A stretch of DNA of 29,233 nucleotides from JAAZBW01 sp035647855 (GCA_035647855.1 DASRMP010000047.1:1-29233); one strand, 5' to 3'; shown: positions 14,556 through 22,950, numbered from the stretch's first letter. Notes: a model not told the origin generated them from the sequence alone. Translations and numbers: made by a program.

Positions 14556-15563
14556 CTAGTACGCGATCGGTAGCACTCTTCGCAGCACGTCGTTGAGCGT
14601 CACCACACCGATGTAGCGGCCGGCCGAGATGACGACGGCAAACTGCTCGCTCGACTCGCGCATGGTCGCCAGTCCCTCGTAGACGGGCGTGGTCGCGTCG
14701 AGAACGAGCGGCTTCCGAGCCAATTCGCCCACCGGACGATCGAGCGGCTCGGAGAGCGTGTTCCGGACGTGGATCACGTCAGGAATACCGCCGGCGGAAT
14801 CCTGCACGAGAATCCTCATGTGACCGGTGCGCGCCGTCGCCTCGCGAACGTCTTCGACCGGGGCCTCCGGGAGGACGGCAGTCGGCATCTGGTTCGGGTC
14901 CACCAGCGCCCCCACGGTGAGCGACTGGAGCTCGAGCACTCCGGAGAGGGGTTCCCGGAAGGTCTCGTCCAGGACGCCCTGATCAGTCGAGTGCTCGACG
15001 AGGTGGCGGATCGTATCGGCGTCGTAGCCGCCAACCGCGGCGCGGTCCACCGGCTCGACCCCGCTCGCGGCCACGAGCCTGTTCGCGAGTTTGTTGATTC
15101 CCACCACCAGCGGCCGGATCAGGAAGGTGTACCCGCGTGACAGGGGACCGATCGCCTTCGCTGCGGCTTCAGGACGGGCGATTGCCCAGGACTTGGGAGC
15201 CATTTCTCCGACGACGAGGTGGAGGAACGTCACAACCAGCAACGCGACGATGAACGACGCGGATTGCGAGACTGCTGCCGGCGCGCCCCACGATTCGAGG
15301 AAACCGCTGGTAGCCGCGCCGATCGCCGGCTGAGTGACGGCGCCGAGGGCGAACGTGCAAACCGTGATTCCGAGTTGGGCGCCGGCCAGCATGATGGTGA
15401 GTTCGTTCATGCCCCGCAGGGCCGCGCGGGCGGCGCGGCTGGTCGCCGCCTCCGCCTCGAGGCGGTGGCGCCGCGCGCTCAGGAGAGAAAACTCGATGAT
15501 CACGAAGAACGCGCTCGCCGCGATCAGGAGAACGGTCACTCCGAGGACGATCCAGTTGTTCAT
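14556..15563 (-). CDS. CNNM/DUF21 CBS-domain membrane protein (shorter of the pair)
   Basis: A 335-residue protein of the hemolysin C/CNNM type, proposed in the family to move divalent cations such as Mg2+ or Co2+ or to regulate such transport. The DUF21 membrane domain covers about residues 1-185 (spans near 4-25, 55-80, 105-130 and 145-165), with the family motif GAQLGIT at about 60-66 and a VVGEMAPKSWAI segment. Two CBS repeats follow (about 205-335). The C-terminal CorC/HlyC domain found in its partner is absent here. The ATG overlaps the stop of the upstream gene (ATGA), so the two are translationally coupled and probably form a hetero-oligomer. Confidence 0.9.
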   Translation of the reverse strand: MNNWIVLGVTVLLIAASAFFVIIEFSLLSARRHRLEAEAATSRAARAALRGMNELTIMLAGAQLGITVCTFALGAVTQPAIGAATSGFLESWGAPAAVSQSASFIVALLVVTFLHLVVGEMAPKSWAIARPEAAAKAIGPLSRGYTFLIRPLVVGINKLANRLVAASGVEPVDRAAVGGYDADTIRHLVEHSTDQGVLDETFREPLSGVLELQSLTVGALVDPNQMPTAVLPEAPVEDVREATARTGHMRILVQDSAGGIPDVIHVRNTLSEPLDRPVGELARKPLVLDATTPVYEGLATMRESSEQFAVVISAGRYIGVVTLNDVLRRVLPIAY

Positions 15564-16951
15564 CGCTGCTCGCCTCCAGTCTCCTCGACGATCTCCCCTG
15601 GCAGTTCAAGCAACCTGACGAATACCTTGTCCGGGACGAAGTTGTCCAGCGTCAGAATCTCCACCTCGAGTACGCGGTGAACCGGATCCTCGCGGATGGC
15701 ATCGCGCGGATCCGCGGGCAGGTCGATCTTCACGATCTCGTTGGCCTCAGGGAAGGCCCTCTCTTGGGCAATCAGAATGCCGGCGAGGGTCTCGTAGTCG
15801 CCCTGGGGCAGGTCGTATCCGATCACGCGCTCCACCTCGTCGATGTGGACCTCCCCCGTCATGCGCCAGGATCCCTCGGCCTCAACCTCGATCCGTTGCG
15901 GGTCCGGTCCCACGTCATGCTCATCGGTGAACTCTCCGACAAGTTCCTCGGCCATGTCTTCGAGGGTCAGCACGCCCGCGAAGCCGCCGTACTCGTCGAT
16001 GACGCAGGCGAGCTTGTTGCCCGTATCGCCCATCTGCCTCAACGCAGTCGGCAGGAACATCGAAGTCGGCATCACCATCGGTGGGCGCATGATGTTCGAG
16101 ACCACCTCGTCGTCGGGTGGGTTCCTGCGGAGGACCTCGCGCAGATCCGCGACGCCGATCGGCTCGTCCTGGGCGTTGGTGACGGGGTAGCGCGTGTGTG
16201 CGGAGGCCATGAGGATGCGGAGTTCGCCGATCGTCATGTCAGGCCGAATCACATCGACCTGAGACCGCGGGATCATGGCGTGCTCGACGTCCTGCTCCGG
16301 GAAATCGAGGATCCGATCGATGAGCAGCGCGAGATCGTCGGGCAGGTCACCAGAGTCGCGCGAGTCCGCCACGACCCTCTCGAGGTCGTCCTCGGTCAGG
16401 GTCGTGTCGACGTCGGTCGCCGCCTCGACCCGGAAGAGGCGCAGTAGCCCGTTCGCGGCACGGTCGAAAACGACGATGAGCCAGCCGAATGCCTTCAGAT
16501 AGATCGTGGTGGAGCGCGCGAGTCTCTTGGCCATCGGCTCGGGATTCGCGATGGCCAGGTTCTTCGGATAGAGCTCGCCGAAGATCATCTGGATGATGGT
16601 CGCGCCGACGAGGGCGAGCACGGTGCCCACGGACACGCTGACCGCCGTGGGCACGCCGGCGCCGCCGAGGATCACGCCGAGCGATTCGCCAACCAGCGGT
16701 TCCGCCACGTAGCCCGTCAGAAGACCCGTCACCGTGATTCCGAGTTGGGCACCGGAGAGCATGAACGAGGTCCGCTTCGTGACGTCGAGGGCGCGCTGCG
16801 CCGATTGGTCGCCGGCCTTCGCGCCTGCGGCGAGCCGCGGACGGTCCACGGACATGTACGCGAACTCCTGCGCAACGAAGTAGCCGTTGGCCGCAATGAT
16901 CGCCAGCATCACGAGTATTCCCAGCAGAAGAGTCAATACTGCCTGGACCAT
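15560..16951 (-). CDS. CNNM/DUF21 CBS-domain membrane protein with CorC/HlyC domain
   Basis: A 463-residue paralogue of the downstream gene. Order seen: DUF21 membrane domain (about 1-190, with GAQLGITVTG and FGELYPKNLAIANPE), two CBS repeats (about 205-330, including MIPRSQVDVIRPDMTI), then the CorC/HlyC transporter-associated domain (about 350-440). Length and architecture are normal for the family. ATG 16951 was chosen because the preceding codons do not fit the membrane helix start and TGAGG lies about 7 nt upstream; a start 33 nt further up is possible. It is first in a two-gene operon and divergent from the lipoprotein gene at 17036. Confidence 0.9.
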   Translation of the reverse strand: MVQAVLTLLLGILVMLAIIAANGYFVAQEFAYMSVDRPRLAAGAKAGDQSAQRALDVTKRTSFMLSGAQLGITVTGLLTGYVAEPLVGESLGVILGGAGVPTAVSVSVGTVLALVGATIIQMIFGELYPKNLAIANPEPMAKRLARSTTIYLKAFGWLIVVFDRAANGLLRLFRVEAATDVDTTLTEDDLERVVADSRDSGDLPDDLALLIDRILDFPEQDVEHAMIPRSQVDVIRPDMTIGELRILMASAHTRYPVTNAQDEPIGVADLREVLRRNPPDDEVVSNIMRPPMVMPTSMFLPTALRQMGDTGNKLACVIDEYGGFAGVLTLEDMAEELVGEFTDEHDVGPDPQRIEVEAEGSWRMTGEVHIDEVERVIGYDLPQGDYETLAGILIAQERAFPEANEIVKIDLPADPRDAIREDPVHRVLEVEILTLDNFVPDKVFVRLLELPGEIVEETGGEQR

Positions 16952-17035
16952 ACATGCCTCATATCTCCCGGTGGCGAATGACACTTACGTTAAACGAGGC
17001 AACGGTAGATGGCGCAGGAACGATGGAGATCTGAC

Positions 17036-17461
17036 ATGACGAACCGATTCAAGACAATGTCCGTACTCGTACTCGCCGGCACGCTCACAGCGGCCGGCCT
17101 GGCACTCGCAGGATGCTCCGGCCCCGGGGACGACGTCGATCTGGGAGGCCGCGCTTTCACCGCGACCGAGGTCCGCGGCCACAAAATCGTGGACGGGAGT
17201 TCGATCGTAGTGACCTTCGAAGAAGGAAACGTCTCGGTCAACGCCGGCTGCAACACGCAGTTCGGGCCCGTCAAGTGGGACGAGCAGAAGCTCGAGGTCG
17301 ATGGCGTGCTGGCCTCTACCATGATGGCCTGTGATGAGGCACTCATGGCGCAGGACCAGTGGCTCGCCGAGTTCCTCATGTCCACGCCCGCTCTCGCGCT
17401 CGACGGCGATACCCTTACTCTCGGTGATGACACCACCGGTATGACACTCGTGGAGGAGTGA
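17036..17461 (+). CDS. META (HslJ-like) domain lipoprotein
   Basis: A 141-residue exported lipoprotein. The signal peptide (residues 1-26) has two basic residues, a hydrophobic core and the lipobox LAGC with the lipid-modified Cys27. The mature part is one META domain, with the typical GCN segment (AGCNTQFG) and TMMAC segment. The family includes E. coli HslJ, linked to heat and novobiocin tolerance, but its molecular function is unknown. The ATG at 17036 has a GGAGA ribosome site. The stop shares one base with the start of the next gene (TGATG), so it heads a three-gene operon. Confidence 0.88.
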   Translation: MTNRFKTMSVLVLAGTLTAAGLALAGCSGPGDDVDLGGRAFTATEVRGHKIVDGSSIVVTFEEGNVSVNAGCNTQFGPVKWDEQKLEVDGVLASTMMACDEALMAQDQWLAEFLMSTPALALDGDTLTLGDDTTGMTLVEE

Positions 17462-17913
17462 TGACGGACATGACCGAAACGACGAATCAGCCACTCGACC
17501 GGTTCGCGCCGGTAGACGTCCTCGTGGTCGAAATCCCGGACGGGGAGGTGACGCCGGACATCTTCGTGCCGCTCCTGGAACTTGTCGAGCGGAAGGTCAT
17601 CCGCGTCCTCGATCTGGAGTTCGTCCGCCGCCACGACGACGGCGACGTCTCCCTGATCGACGTCACGTCGATCCCGGCCGGCCCGGGTGTGGACTTCGGA
17701 TACCTCGAAGGCGCCTCGTCCGGATTGCTGGATGAGGACGATCTCGCCTATATCGGCGATATCATCGAGCCCGGTAGCATCGCCGGCGTGCTCCTCTTCG
17801 AGCACGTGTGGATGGTGCCGATGGCCGACACGATCGAGACGAACGGCGCGCGAATCGCGGCCTGGGGGCAGGTCGACCTCCAGGATCTCTTCGCGGCACT
17901 GGACTCGGAATGA
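17461..17913 (+). CDS. DUF6325 family protein
   Basis: A 150-residue soluble acidic protein. The arrangement PVDVLVVEIPDGEV, then DLVERKVIRVLDLEFVRR, then GLLDEDDLAYIGDIIEPGS and a helix with FEHVW fits the DUF6325 family, which in actinobacteria is commonly followed by a SHOCT-domain protein, as here. Function unknown. Start options are ATG 17461 (overlapping the previous stop), GTG 17458 or ATG 17470; the GGAGGAG ribosome site at 17452-17458 would suit 17470 best by spacing. Confidence 0.8.
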   Translation: MTDMTETTNQPLDRFAPVDVLVVEIPDGEVTPDIFVPLLELVERKVIRVLDLEFVRRHDDGDVSLIDVTSIPAGPGVDFGYLEGASSGLLDEDDLAYIGDIIEPGSIAGVLLFEHVWMVPMADTIETNGARIAAWGQVDLQDLFAALDSE

Positions 17914-17944
17914 TCGAATCAGCCGCGACCAGAAGGAGGACACA

Positions 17945-18217
17945 ATGAGCCTGATACGCAGTGCCGCACGGGCGAGCGTCATCACGAGTGCCGCCACGCG
18001 TGCCCACCACCGAACCGCCCAGCGGCAACGGGGCCGTTGGGCGGCGGAGAACGCCGCGGCGGCAGCATCAACGCCCGCGCCCGCCGCTCCGCCACCCCCG
18101 AAGGACACCGCCACCATGCTCGAACAGCTCCGGCAGCTCGGCGAACTCAGGGACGCCGGGGTCCTCTCGGAGGCGGAGTTCGAGGTGCAGAAGGCACGAG
18201 TCCTGCACGGGATCTGA
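17945..18217 (+). CDS. SHOCT-domain protein
   Basis: A 90-residue protein with an excellent AGAAGGAGG ribosome site. The N-terminal half is Ala/Arg-rich (RSAARASVITSAATRAHHR) and is followed by a proline/alanine linker (about 40-56). The C-terminal 30 residues are a SHOCT domain, LEQLRQLGELRDAGVLSEAEF and then EVQKARVL. SHOCT domains are short oligomerisation modules. It lies 31 bp after the DUF6325 gene in the same operon, so the two products probably act together. Confidence 0.85.
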   Translation: MSLIRSAARASVITSAATRAHHRTAQRQRGRWAAENAAAAASTPAPAAPPPPKDTATMLEQLRQLGELRDAGVLSEAEFEVQKARVLHGI

Positions 18218-18246
18218 CTCTGCCGTCCGGTCTCGCAGGAATGCGC

Positions 18247-18813
18247 TCAATCCTCGATGAGGGGAACGAACGAGTACCAGCCGTGACGGGTCACGGTGTC
18301 CTCGCCGTCGCCGTCGCCGCGAACCACACGCATCATCACCCCACGCACCGGAATCACCATGACACCGCCGGATTCCAGTTGCTCCACGAGGGACTCGGGC
18401 ATACTGCGGGCCTCGGCGGAGACGAGGATGCGGTCGAACGGGGCGAGCGCGGGCAGCCCGATCACGCCGGGCGTGGCCAGCAGGACGTCCGCCCAATGCC
18501 AATCCTCGACGGCGGCCGCAGCCTGGTCCCGCAACTCCGCAATGCGCTCGACGCCGAACACGCGCCCCTCCTCCCCGACGAGATGGGCAAGGAGCGCGGT
18601 TGTCCACCCGGAGCCGGCGCCGACGTCGAGAATGCGCTGCCCGGGCCGGACGTCGAGGAGTTCCAGCATGTTGGCCACGGTGGTGGGCTGTGAGCTGGTC
18701 TGCCCGTGAGAGAGCCGCAGCGGCTGGTCCCAGTGGGCGTGCGGACGCTGTTCGGGCGGGAGGAAGCGCTCGCGAGGCACGGCCGAGAAAGCGGCGGCGA
18801 GTCTGTCGTCCAT
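18247..18813 (-). CDS. Protein-L-isoaspartate O-methyltransferase family protein
   Basis: A 188-residue SAM-dependent methyltransferase. Seen: the N-terminal PRERFLPP of PCMT proteins, a SHGQTSSQPTTVANML segment corresponding to the substrate-binding region, and SAM motif I LDVGAGSGWTTALL (about 62-75). The family repairs isoaspartyl residues in damaged proteins using SAM. The length is slightly below the usual 200-220. The start at ATG 18813 has only a modest ribosome site. It is convergent with the SHOCT operon and divergent from the HAD gene. Confidence 0.82.
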   Translation of the reverse strand: MDDRLAAAFSAVPRERFLPPEQRPHAHWDQPLRLSHGQTSSQPTTVANMLELLDVRPGQRILDVGAGSGWTTALLAHLVGEEGRVFGVERIAELRDQAAAAVEDWHWADVLLATPGVIGLPALAPFDRILVSAEARSMPESLVEQLESGGVMVIPVRGVMMRVVRGDGDGEDTVTRHGWYSFVPLIED

Positions 18814-18897
18814 GGTTCCAGGGTCTCAGCAGTCCGAGCTCGAGGCGAGGCGATCGGCGCTACGGCACGCTTTCGATCAGTGCGGCAGGATGGAGCC

Positions 18898-19608
18898 ATG
18901 CCCCTTCCAGCCAGCGTCGCCGCCGTGATCTTCGACAACGACGGAACACTTGTGGACTCCCGGGAGGGCATCATCCGCGCGTGGATGACGTGGGCTTTCG
19001 AGCATGAGATCGAAATCGTGCGACTGCTCGGCCACGACGGGCTCTCGTCCGAAGACATCGTCAGGAAGATGATCCCGGCAGCAACCGCCGACGCCGCGCT
19101 CGCCCGGGCGCTCGAACTCGAGGTCCGCGAGGCAGTCCGGACGAGGATCCACCCGGGTGTCGCCGAGGCGATGGCCGCGATCCCGGCAGATCGGCTCGCC
19201 GTGGCGACATCGGGAACCCGCGCGGTCGCGACGGCCCGTCTGGCTGCGGCGGGGATCGAACTGCCGTCCGTCGTCGTGACCGTCGACGACGTCGCGCGCG
19301 CGAAGCCCGATCCGGACATCTTCCTTCTGGCGGCGGAGCGGCTGGGATTCCCACCGGAGGACTGCCTCGTCGTCGAGGACGCGCCGCACGGCATCACGGC
19401 CGGGAAGGCGGCCGGATGCTCCGTCCTCGCGGTGACCACGACGGTGGCGCGCGAGCATCTCCACCGCGCGGACGGCGTCGTCGACCGACTGGACGAGGTG
19501 TGCTTCACCGTGACGGCCAGCGGGCGGGTGGGCGTCGAGATGAGGACTGCTCCGGGCACGCCAGCCACGCCGCGGACGCAGCCCGGCCCGGGCGCAGCCC
19601 GCACCTAG
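18898..19608 (+). CDS. HAD-superfamily phosphatase (sugar-phosphatase-like)
   Basis: A 236-residue hydrolase. Seen: motif I DNDGTLVDS with Asp13 and Asp15, a helical cap (about 20-80), motif II as TSGT, motif III in ARAKPDPDIF and motif IV in VVEDAPHGI. The pattern fits the beta-phosphoglucomutase/sugar-phosphatase branch of the superfamily; the substrate is not determined. The Pro/Ala-rich C-terminal 20 residues look like an unstructured extension. ATG 18898 has GGATGGAG upstream; codons further 5' overlap the divergent methyltransferase gene. Confidence 0.86.
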   Translation: MPLPASVAAVIFDNDGTLVDSREGIIRAWMTWAFEHEIEIVRLLGHDGLSSEDIVRKMIPAATADAALARALELEVREAVRTRIHPGVAEAMAAIPADRLAVATSGTRAVATARLAAAGIELPSVVVTVDDVARAKPDPDIFLLAAERLGFPPEDCLVVEDAPHGITAGKAAGCSVLAVTTTVAREHLHRADGVVDRLDEVCFTVTASGRVGVEMRTAPGTPATPRTQPGPGAART

Positions 19609-19717
19609 CCGAAGCCGAGCCAGATGCGCCGGATGCCCCCGGAAACCAGGTAGCCTTCGAAAATCCGCGCGGTGACGCGACGGCGGTCAAGAGTATGCCA
19701 ACCAGTCGAGGTGAACC

Positions 19718-21067
19718 ATGAACGAGCCACGCAGAATCGTGATCATTGGGGCAGCGGGCCGGGACTTCCACGACTTCAACGTCCTCTACCGCAACGATCC
19801 AAGCGTGCGGGTGGTGGCCTTCACCGCCACCCAGATCCCGGACATCGCCGGCCGGGCCTACCCGGCCGAACTCGCCGGTCCCAATTACCCTGACGGCATC
19901 CCGATCCTCGATGAGACAGAACTGACCGATCTCATCACCCGGGAGCGCGTGGATGAGGCGGTGTTCGCCTACTCCGACATCACGCACGAGAACGTCATGC
20001 ACCTTGCCTCGGAAAGCCTTGCTGCAGGGGCGCGCTTCGTGATCCCCGGAGCGTCCGAGACGATGCTGAGTTCCACGAAGCCGGTGCTCGCCGTCACGGC
20101 CGTACGCACGGGCGCCGGAAAGTCGCAGACAACACGTTACATAGCGGGCCTTCTGCAGGAGATGGGTCTCCGGGTGGTGGCCGTGCGCCACCCCATGCCC
20201 TACGGCGACCTCGCCGCCCAGGCCGTGCAGCGCTTCGCCACTGTTGAGGACCTCGACCTGCACCGCTGCACCATAGAGGAACGGGAGGAGTACGAGCCGT
20301 ACCTCGTGAACGGCTTCGTCATCTACTCCGGCGTGGACTACGAGCGCATCCTGCGCCAGGCGGAGACGGAGGCGGATGTCATCCTGTGGGACGGAGGCAA
20401 CAATGACATGCCGTTCTACAAGCCCGATCTGCACATCTCCGTCGCCGACCCGCTGCGCGCCGGTGACGAGACGCGCTACCACCCGGGCGAGGCCAATCTC
20501 CGCATGGCGGACATCGTCATCATCAACAAATGCGATTCCGCCACCGCGGAGCAGATCGCGGCCGTCGAGGATGCGGCACGGAGGGCCAACCCGGGGGCGA
20601 GAATCATGCTGACCGAGAGCCCGGTCACCGTCTCGGACCCCGACGCCGTCCGCGGGCGCCGCGTCGTCGTCGTCGAGGACGGGCCCACCCTGACACACGG
20701 CTCCATGTCGTGGGGCGCGGGTCTCGTGGCGGCGCGGGCGGCCGGAGCCGCCGAGATCGTGGACCCCAGCCCATCGGCAGTGGGCTCGCTGGCCGACACC
20801 TACCGGAAGTACCCGCACGCCGTGGGCGTGCTTCCCGCGATGGGCTACAGCGACGCCCAGATCGCCGACCTCGCTGCCACCATCGAGGCGGCGGATGCCG
20901 AGGTCGTCGTGTCCGGGACGCCCATCGACCTCACGCGGGTACTCACCGTGTCCAAGCCGATCGTGCAGACCGCGTACGACCTGCGGGAACGGGAACCGGG
21001 TGCACTCGCGGAGGCCGTGAGCGAGGTGCTGGAGGCGACCATGCAGGGGGTCTCCGCCGGCCGCTAG
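19718..21067 (+). CDS. Cyclic 2,3-diphosphoglycerate synthetase homologue (COG2403-type P-loop protein)
   Basis: A 449-residue cytosolic protein. An N-terminal Rossmann-like part (IVIIGAAGRDFHDFN, residues 7-21) is followed by a P-loop VRTGAGKSQTTR (129-140), a MPYGDL segment, an NNDMPFYKPDL segment and an NKCD motif at 270-273. This is the pattern of the family that includes archaeal cyclic 2,3-diphosphoglycerate synthetase, which closes 2,3-bisphosphoglycerate to its cyclic form with ATP. Bacterial homologues are often annotated as predicted GTPases and their activity is largely untested; I infer membership from recall. The ATG has a GAGGTGA ribosome site. Repeat island B starts 3 nt after the stop. 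No glycolytic gene adjoins it. Confidence 0.8.
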   Translation: MNEPRRIVIIGAAGRDFHDFNVLYRNDPSVRVVAFTATQIPDIAGRAYPAELAGPNYPDGIPILDETELTDLITRERVDEAVFAYSDITHENVMHLASESLAAGARFVIPGASETMLSSTKPVLAVTAVRTGAGKSQTTRYIAGLLQEMGLRVVAVRHPMPYGDLAAQAVQRFATVEDLDLHRCTIEEREEYEPYLVNGFVIYSGVDYERILRQAETEADVILWDGGNNDMPFYKPDLHISVADPLRAGDETRYHPGEANLRMADIVIINKCDSATAEQIAAVEDAARRANPGARIMLTESPVTVSDPDAVRGRRVVVVEDGPTLTHGSMSWGAGLVAARAAGAAEIVDPSPSAVGSLADTYRKYPHAVGVLPAMGYSDAQIADLAATIEAADAEVVVSGTPIDLTRVLTVSKPIVQTAYDLREREPGALAEAVSEVLEATMQGVSAGR

Positions 21068-21070
21068 GAG

Positions 21071-21140
21071 CAATGCCGTCAACCTGGGGTTTTGCTTTCG
21101 GGTTCAGGGGTTGTTGTCGGCGTGTGGTGGGGTGGGGCGA
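21071..21140 (-). repeat. Left terminal repeat of island B
   Basis: This aligns with the reverse complement of 2714-2783 almost without gaps (shared CAATGCCGTCAAC start, GGGGTTTTG and GGGTTCAGGGGTTGTTGTCG), and with the island's own right end in inverted form. Confidence 0.8.
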
Positions 21141-21270
21141 CGGAGCTTCCGGCAAGAGATGCAACGACCAAGATGCTTCCACTTCCCCGGGAGCTCCGTT
21201 GTCTGATCGTTGTGCCATTGAGCGCGTTGTCCGTGAGATCCTTGTCGCCCAGGGGTCTGGAACCGGGCGG

Positions 21271-21501
21271 CTGGGGGACTTCGCACTTCGTCTTGCCGCT
21301 TGCGTGGTGTCGCTGGGGAACTTGGGACAGCCTCCGGGGTCTGGTACAGGGTGGCTGGGGAACTCGGCACCTCGTCTTGCCGCTTGCGTGGTGTCGCTGG
21401 GGAACTTGGCACCCCGTCTTGCCGCTTGCGTGGTGTCGCTGGGGAACTTCGCACCTCGTCTGCTACCCCGAGGCCGCTTCTTGGGGAACTTCAGACCTCG
21501 A
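21271..21501 (+). repeat. Array 2 of island B: 42-bp tandem units with GGGGAACTT
   Basis: Units start at 21271, 21313, 21355, 21397, 21439 and 21481, exactly 42 bp apart. The second and fifth units differ in sequence over more than half their length yet keep the period. Oppositely oriented GTTCCCC sites follow at 21516, 21535 and 21568, with a GTTTCCCC variant at 21608. Confidence 0.85.
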
Positions 21502-21651
21502 CTTCGGAGTGCGATGTTCCCCAGCAGGTCTCAGGTTCCCCAGCGCGCCGCCCAGACGGGGTCTGAGGTTCCCCAGTTCCCGCCAGATCGTCCTGAATGG
21601 GGTCCAGGTTTCCCCCGCGGCGGCGGTGTCCGGCCGGGTTCGCAGCGTGAG

Positions 21652-22125
21652 GGCGCACGTTCGTCACATCGGGGCGCACGAACGTCACATCGGCGAAATC
21701 GGGGCGTACGTTCGTCACACGATGGCTGGCGTTCGTCACGATGGCGCAGTGACGTCACTGCGCCATGGTGACGATCGTGCGCCCTCAGCATTCTGCGTGT
21801 GACGTTCGTGCGCCATGCCGTGACGAACATGCGCCCTGGTGTGACGATCGTGCGCCCAGGCGGCACGGGTTAGGGAGGGGCGTGACGATCGTGCGCCCTC
21901 TTGTGACGTTCGTGCGCCACGGCGGCGCGGGCTTGGGAGGGGTGTGACGAACGTGCGCCATGGTGTGACGATCGTGCGCCACGGCGGCGCGAGCTTGGGA
22001 GGGGTGTGACGAACGTGCGCCATGGTGTGACGATCGCGCGCCCTCATGTGACGTTCGTGCGCCCAGGCGGCACGGGTTCGGGAGGGGTGTGACGAACATG
22101 CGCCCCGATGTGACGCTCGTGCGCC
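21652..22125. repeat. Array 1 of island B: helically spaced 16-bp oriented sites
   Basis: GGCGCACGWWCGTCAC-type sites start at 21652, 21673, 21703 and (degenerate) 21724. In the opposite sense, GTGACGWWCGTGCGCC-type sites start at 21768, 21799, 21820, 21841, 21882, 21903, 21944, 21965, 22006, 22027, 22048, 22089 and 22110. Distances in the larger arm are 31, 21, 21, 41, 21, 41, 21, 41, 21, 21, 41 and 21 bp. A few copies have one change (for example ACATG for ACGTG at 21820 and 22089). Confidence 0.85.
21733..21774. repeat. 42-bp near-perfect palindrome at the orientation switch of island B
   Basis: The arms meet between 21753 and 21754 and pair at 20 of 21 positions. The core is identical to that of the island A palindrome, including TGACGTCA at the centre, although the surrounding sites have diverged. 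Confidence 0.85.
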
Positions 22126-22191
22126 CCCACCCCACGGCCCGCCGACAACAACCCTTGAACCCTCAAGCAAAACCTTAAGTTGACGGTATTG
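22126..22191 (+). repeat. Right terminal repeat of island B
   Basis: Its reverse complement matches the left end of island A (1730-1795), including CCGTGGGGTGGGGGCG and GGTTCAAGGGTTGTTGTCGG. It ends 3 nt before the stop codon of the DUF218 gene. Confidence 0.75.
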
Positions 22192-22194
22192 GCC

Positions 22195-22863
22195 CTAGGC
22201 CGCCGCGCCGGCCGCGATGGTGGAGAGCCCGGCAAGAACGGCGACGACTGCCGCGCCCCCGAACGCGAGCAGCCAGAAACGCGTCACCAGTGCGGCGAAC
22301 TCGCGGAATTCCGCCCATGGCAGGTAGTCGAGGCTGGTGAATGAACCTTCCACCCGCACGTCGAGGCCGAGATCTCTCGCGATCAGCGCCGCCCGAAGCG
22401 CGTGAAAGTTCGACGTCACCGCCAGTCCCGGAATACCGGAGTCCCAGGCAGGGTCCGCCGCGAGCACCTCGGCGGAAAAACGGAGGTTCTCTCGCGTCGT
22501 CGTCGATCGCGACTCGATGGCGATGAACTCCTCAGGGAGACCGAGCCCAATCCCGTGCTCTGCCATGGCCTCGGCCTCGGGACGCGGCTCGTCGTACCCT
22601 TGGCCACCGGACATCACTACCGGGATCTCATTCCCCGCCGCGCGTTCACAGTTCCAGAGCCGTACCGCGAGCGCCACGCGGCGTGCGAGCAGCGGCGAAA
22701 CCTCACCGTGCTTGAGTCCGGCTCCGAGCACGATGATGAAGCGCGGCGATTCACGGGCCGGGCGACGCGCGTAGACACCCTGGGACACGAGGAACGTCAG
22801 GAAGAGGGCGCCGAACCAGCCGAGCAGCGCGAAAGCGACCACCGGCACGACTGGCCACGTCAT
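22195..22863 (-). CDS. YdcF/SanA family protein (DUF218)
   Basis: A 222-residue membrane-anchored protein. A hydrophobic N-terminal span (about residues 5-27) leads into a DUF218 domain with the typical IVLGAGLKHGEVSPLLARRV motif, SGGQGYDEPRPEAEAM, ESRSTTTRENLRFS and TSNFHALRA. A second hydrophobic stretch (about 195-220) closes the protein. Members such as E. coli SanA, ElyC and YdcF are linked to envelope integrity; the reaction is not settled. The ATG has a GGAGGTG ribosome site. It is convergent with the cyclic-diphosphoglycerate synthetase homologue across island B. Confidence 0.85.
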   Translation of the reverse strand: MTWPVVPVVAFALLGWFGALFLTFLVSQGVYARRPARESPRFIIVLGAGLKHGEVSPLLARRVALAVRLWNCERAAGNEIPVVMSGGQGYDEPRPEAEAMAEHGIGLGLPEEFIAIESRSTTTRENLRFSAEVLAADPAWDSGIPGLAVTSNFHALRAALIARDLGLDVRVEGSFTSLDYLPWAEFREFAALVTRFWLLAFGGAAVVAVLAGLSTIAAGAAA

Positions 22864-22905
22864 TCGGCACCTCCGTCACGATTCCTGGGATCGCAGTCTA
22901 GGCGC

Positions 22906-22950
22906 CGGCCCTGCGACGAACCGCCCGCGTCCCTGCGACGAACCGCTGGC
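22906..22950. repeat. Two-copy 22-bp repeat in the DUF218-MFS gap
   Basis: CCCTGCGACGAACCGC occurs twice, 22 bp apart, between the divergent DUF218 and MFS genes. Confidence 0.55.

Larger units (their letters stand above)
21071..22191. repeat. Composite repeat island B (about 1.12 kb), inverted copy of island A
   Basis: This island has the same parts as island A in reverse order: terminal repeat, about 100-bp unique-like segment, 42-bp GGGGAAC array, orientation switch, 16-bp site array with a central palindrome, and terminal repeat. It fills the whole gap between two convergent genes: it begins 3 nt after one stop codon and ends 3 nt before the other gene's stop. Frames of up to about 400 codons run through it as extensions of the upstream gene's other frames, but none is supported as coding. 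Confidence 0.85.

Noticed and set aside
19505..21082. 525-codon frame antisense to the cyclic-diphosphoglycerate synthetase homologue
   Set aside because: It spans two well-supported sense genes and has no motif or ribosome site.
20530..21771. 413-codon frame from inside the cyclic-diphosphoglycerate synthetase homologue into island B
   Set aside because: Its first part is an out-of-frame shadow of a well-supported gene rich in Arg/Gly, and its second part is the 42-bp repeat.
21652..22125. ParB centromere sites (parS) or DnaA boxes
   Set aside because: The 16-bp site does not match the parS consensus TGTTTCACGTGAAACA or the DnaA box TTATCCACA, and no parAB, dnaA or rep gene is present.
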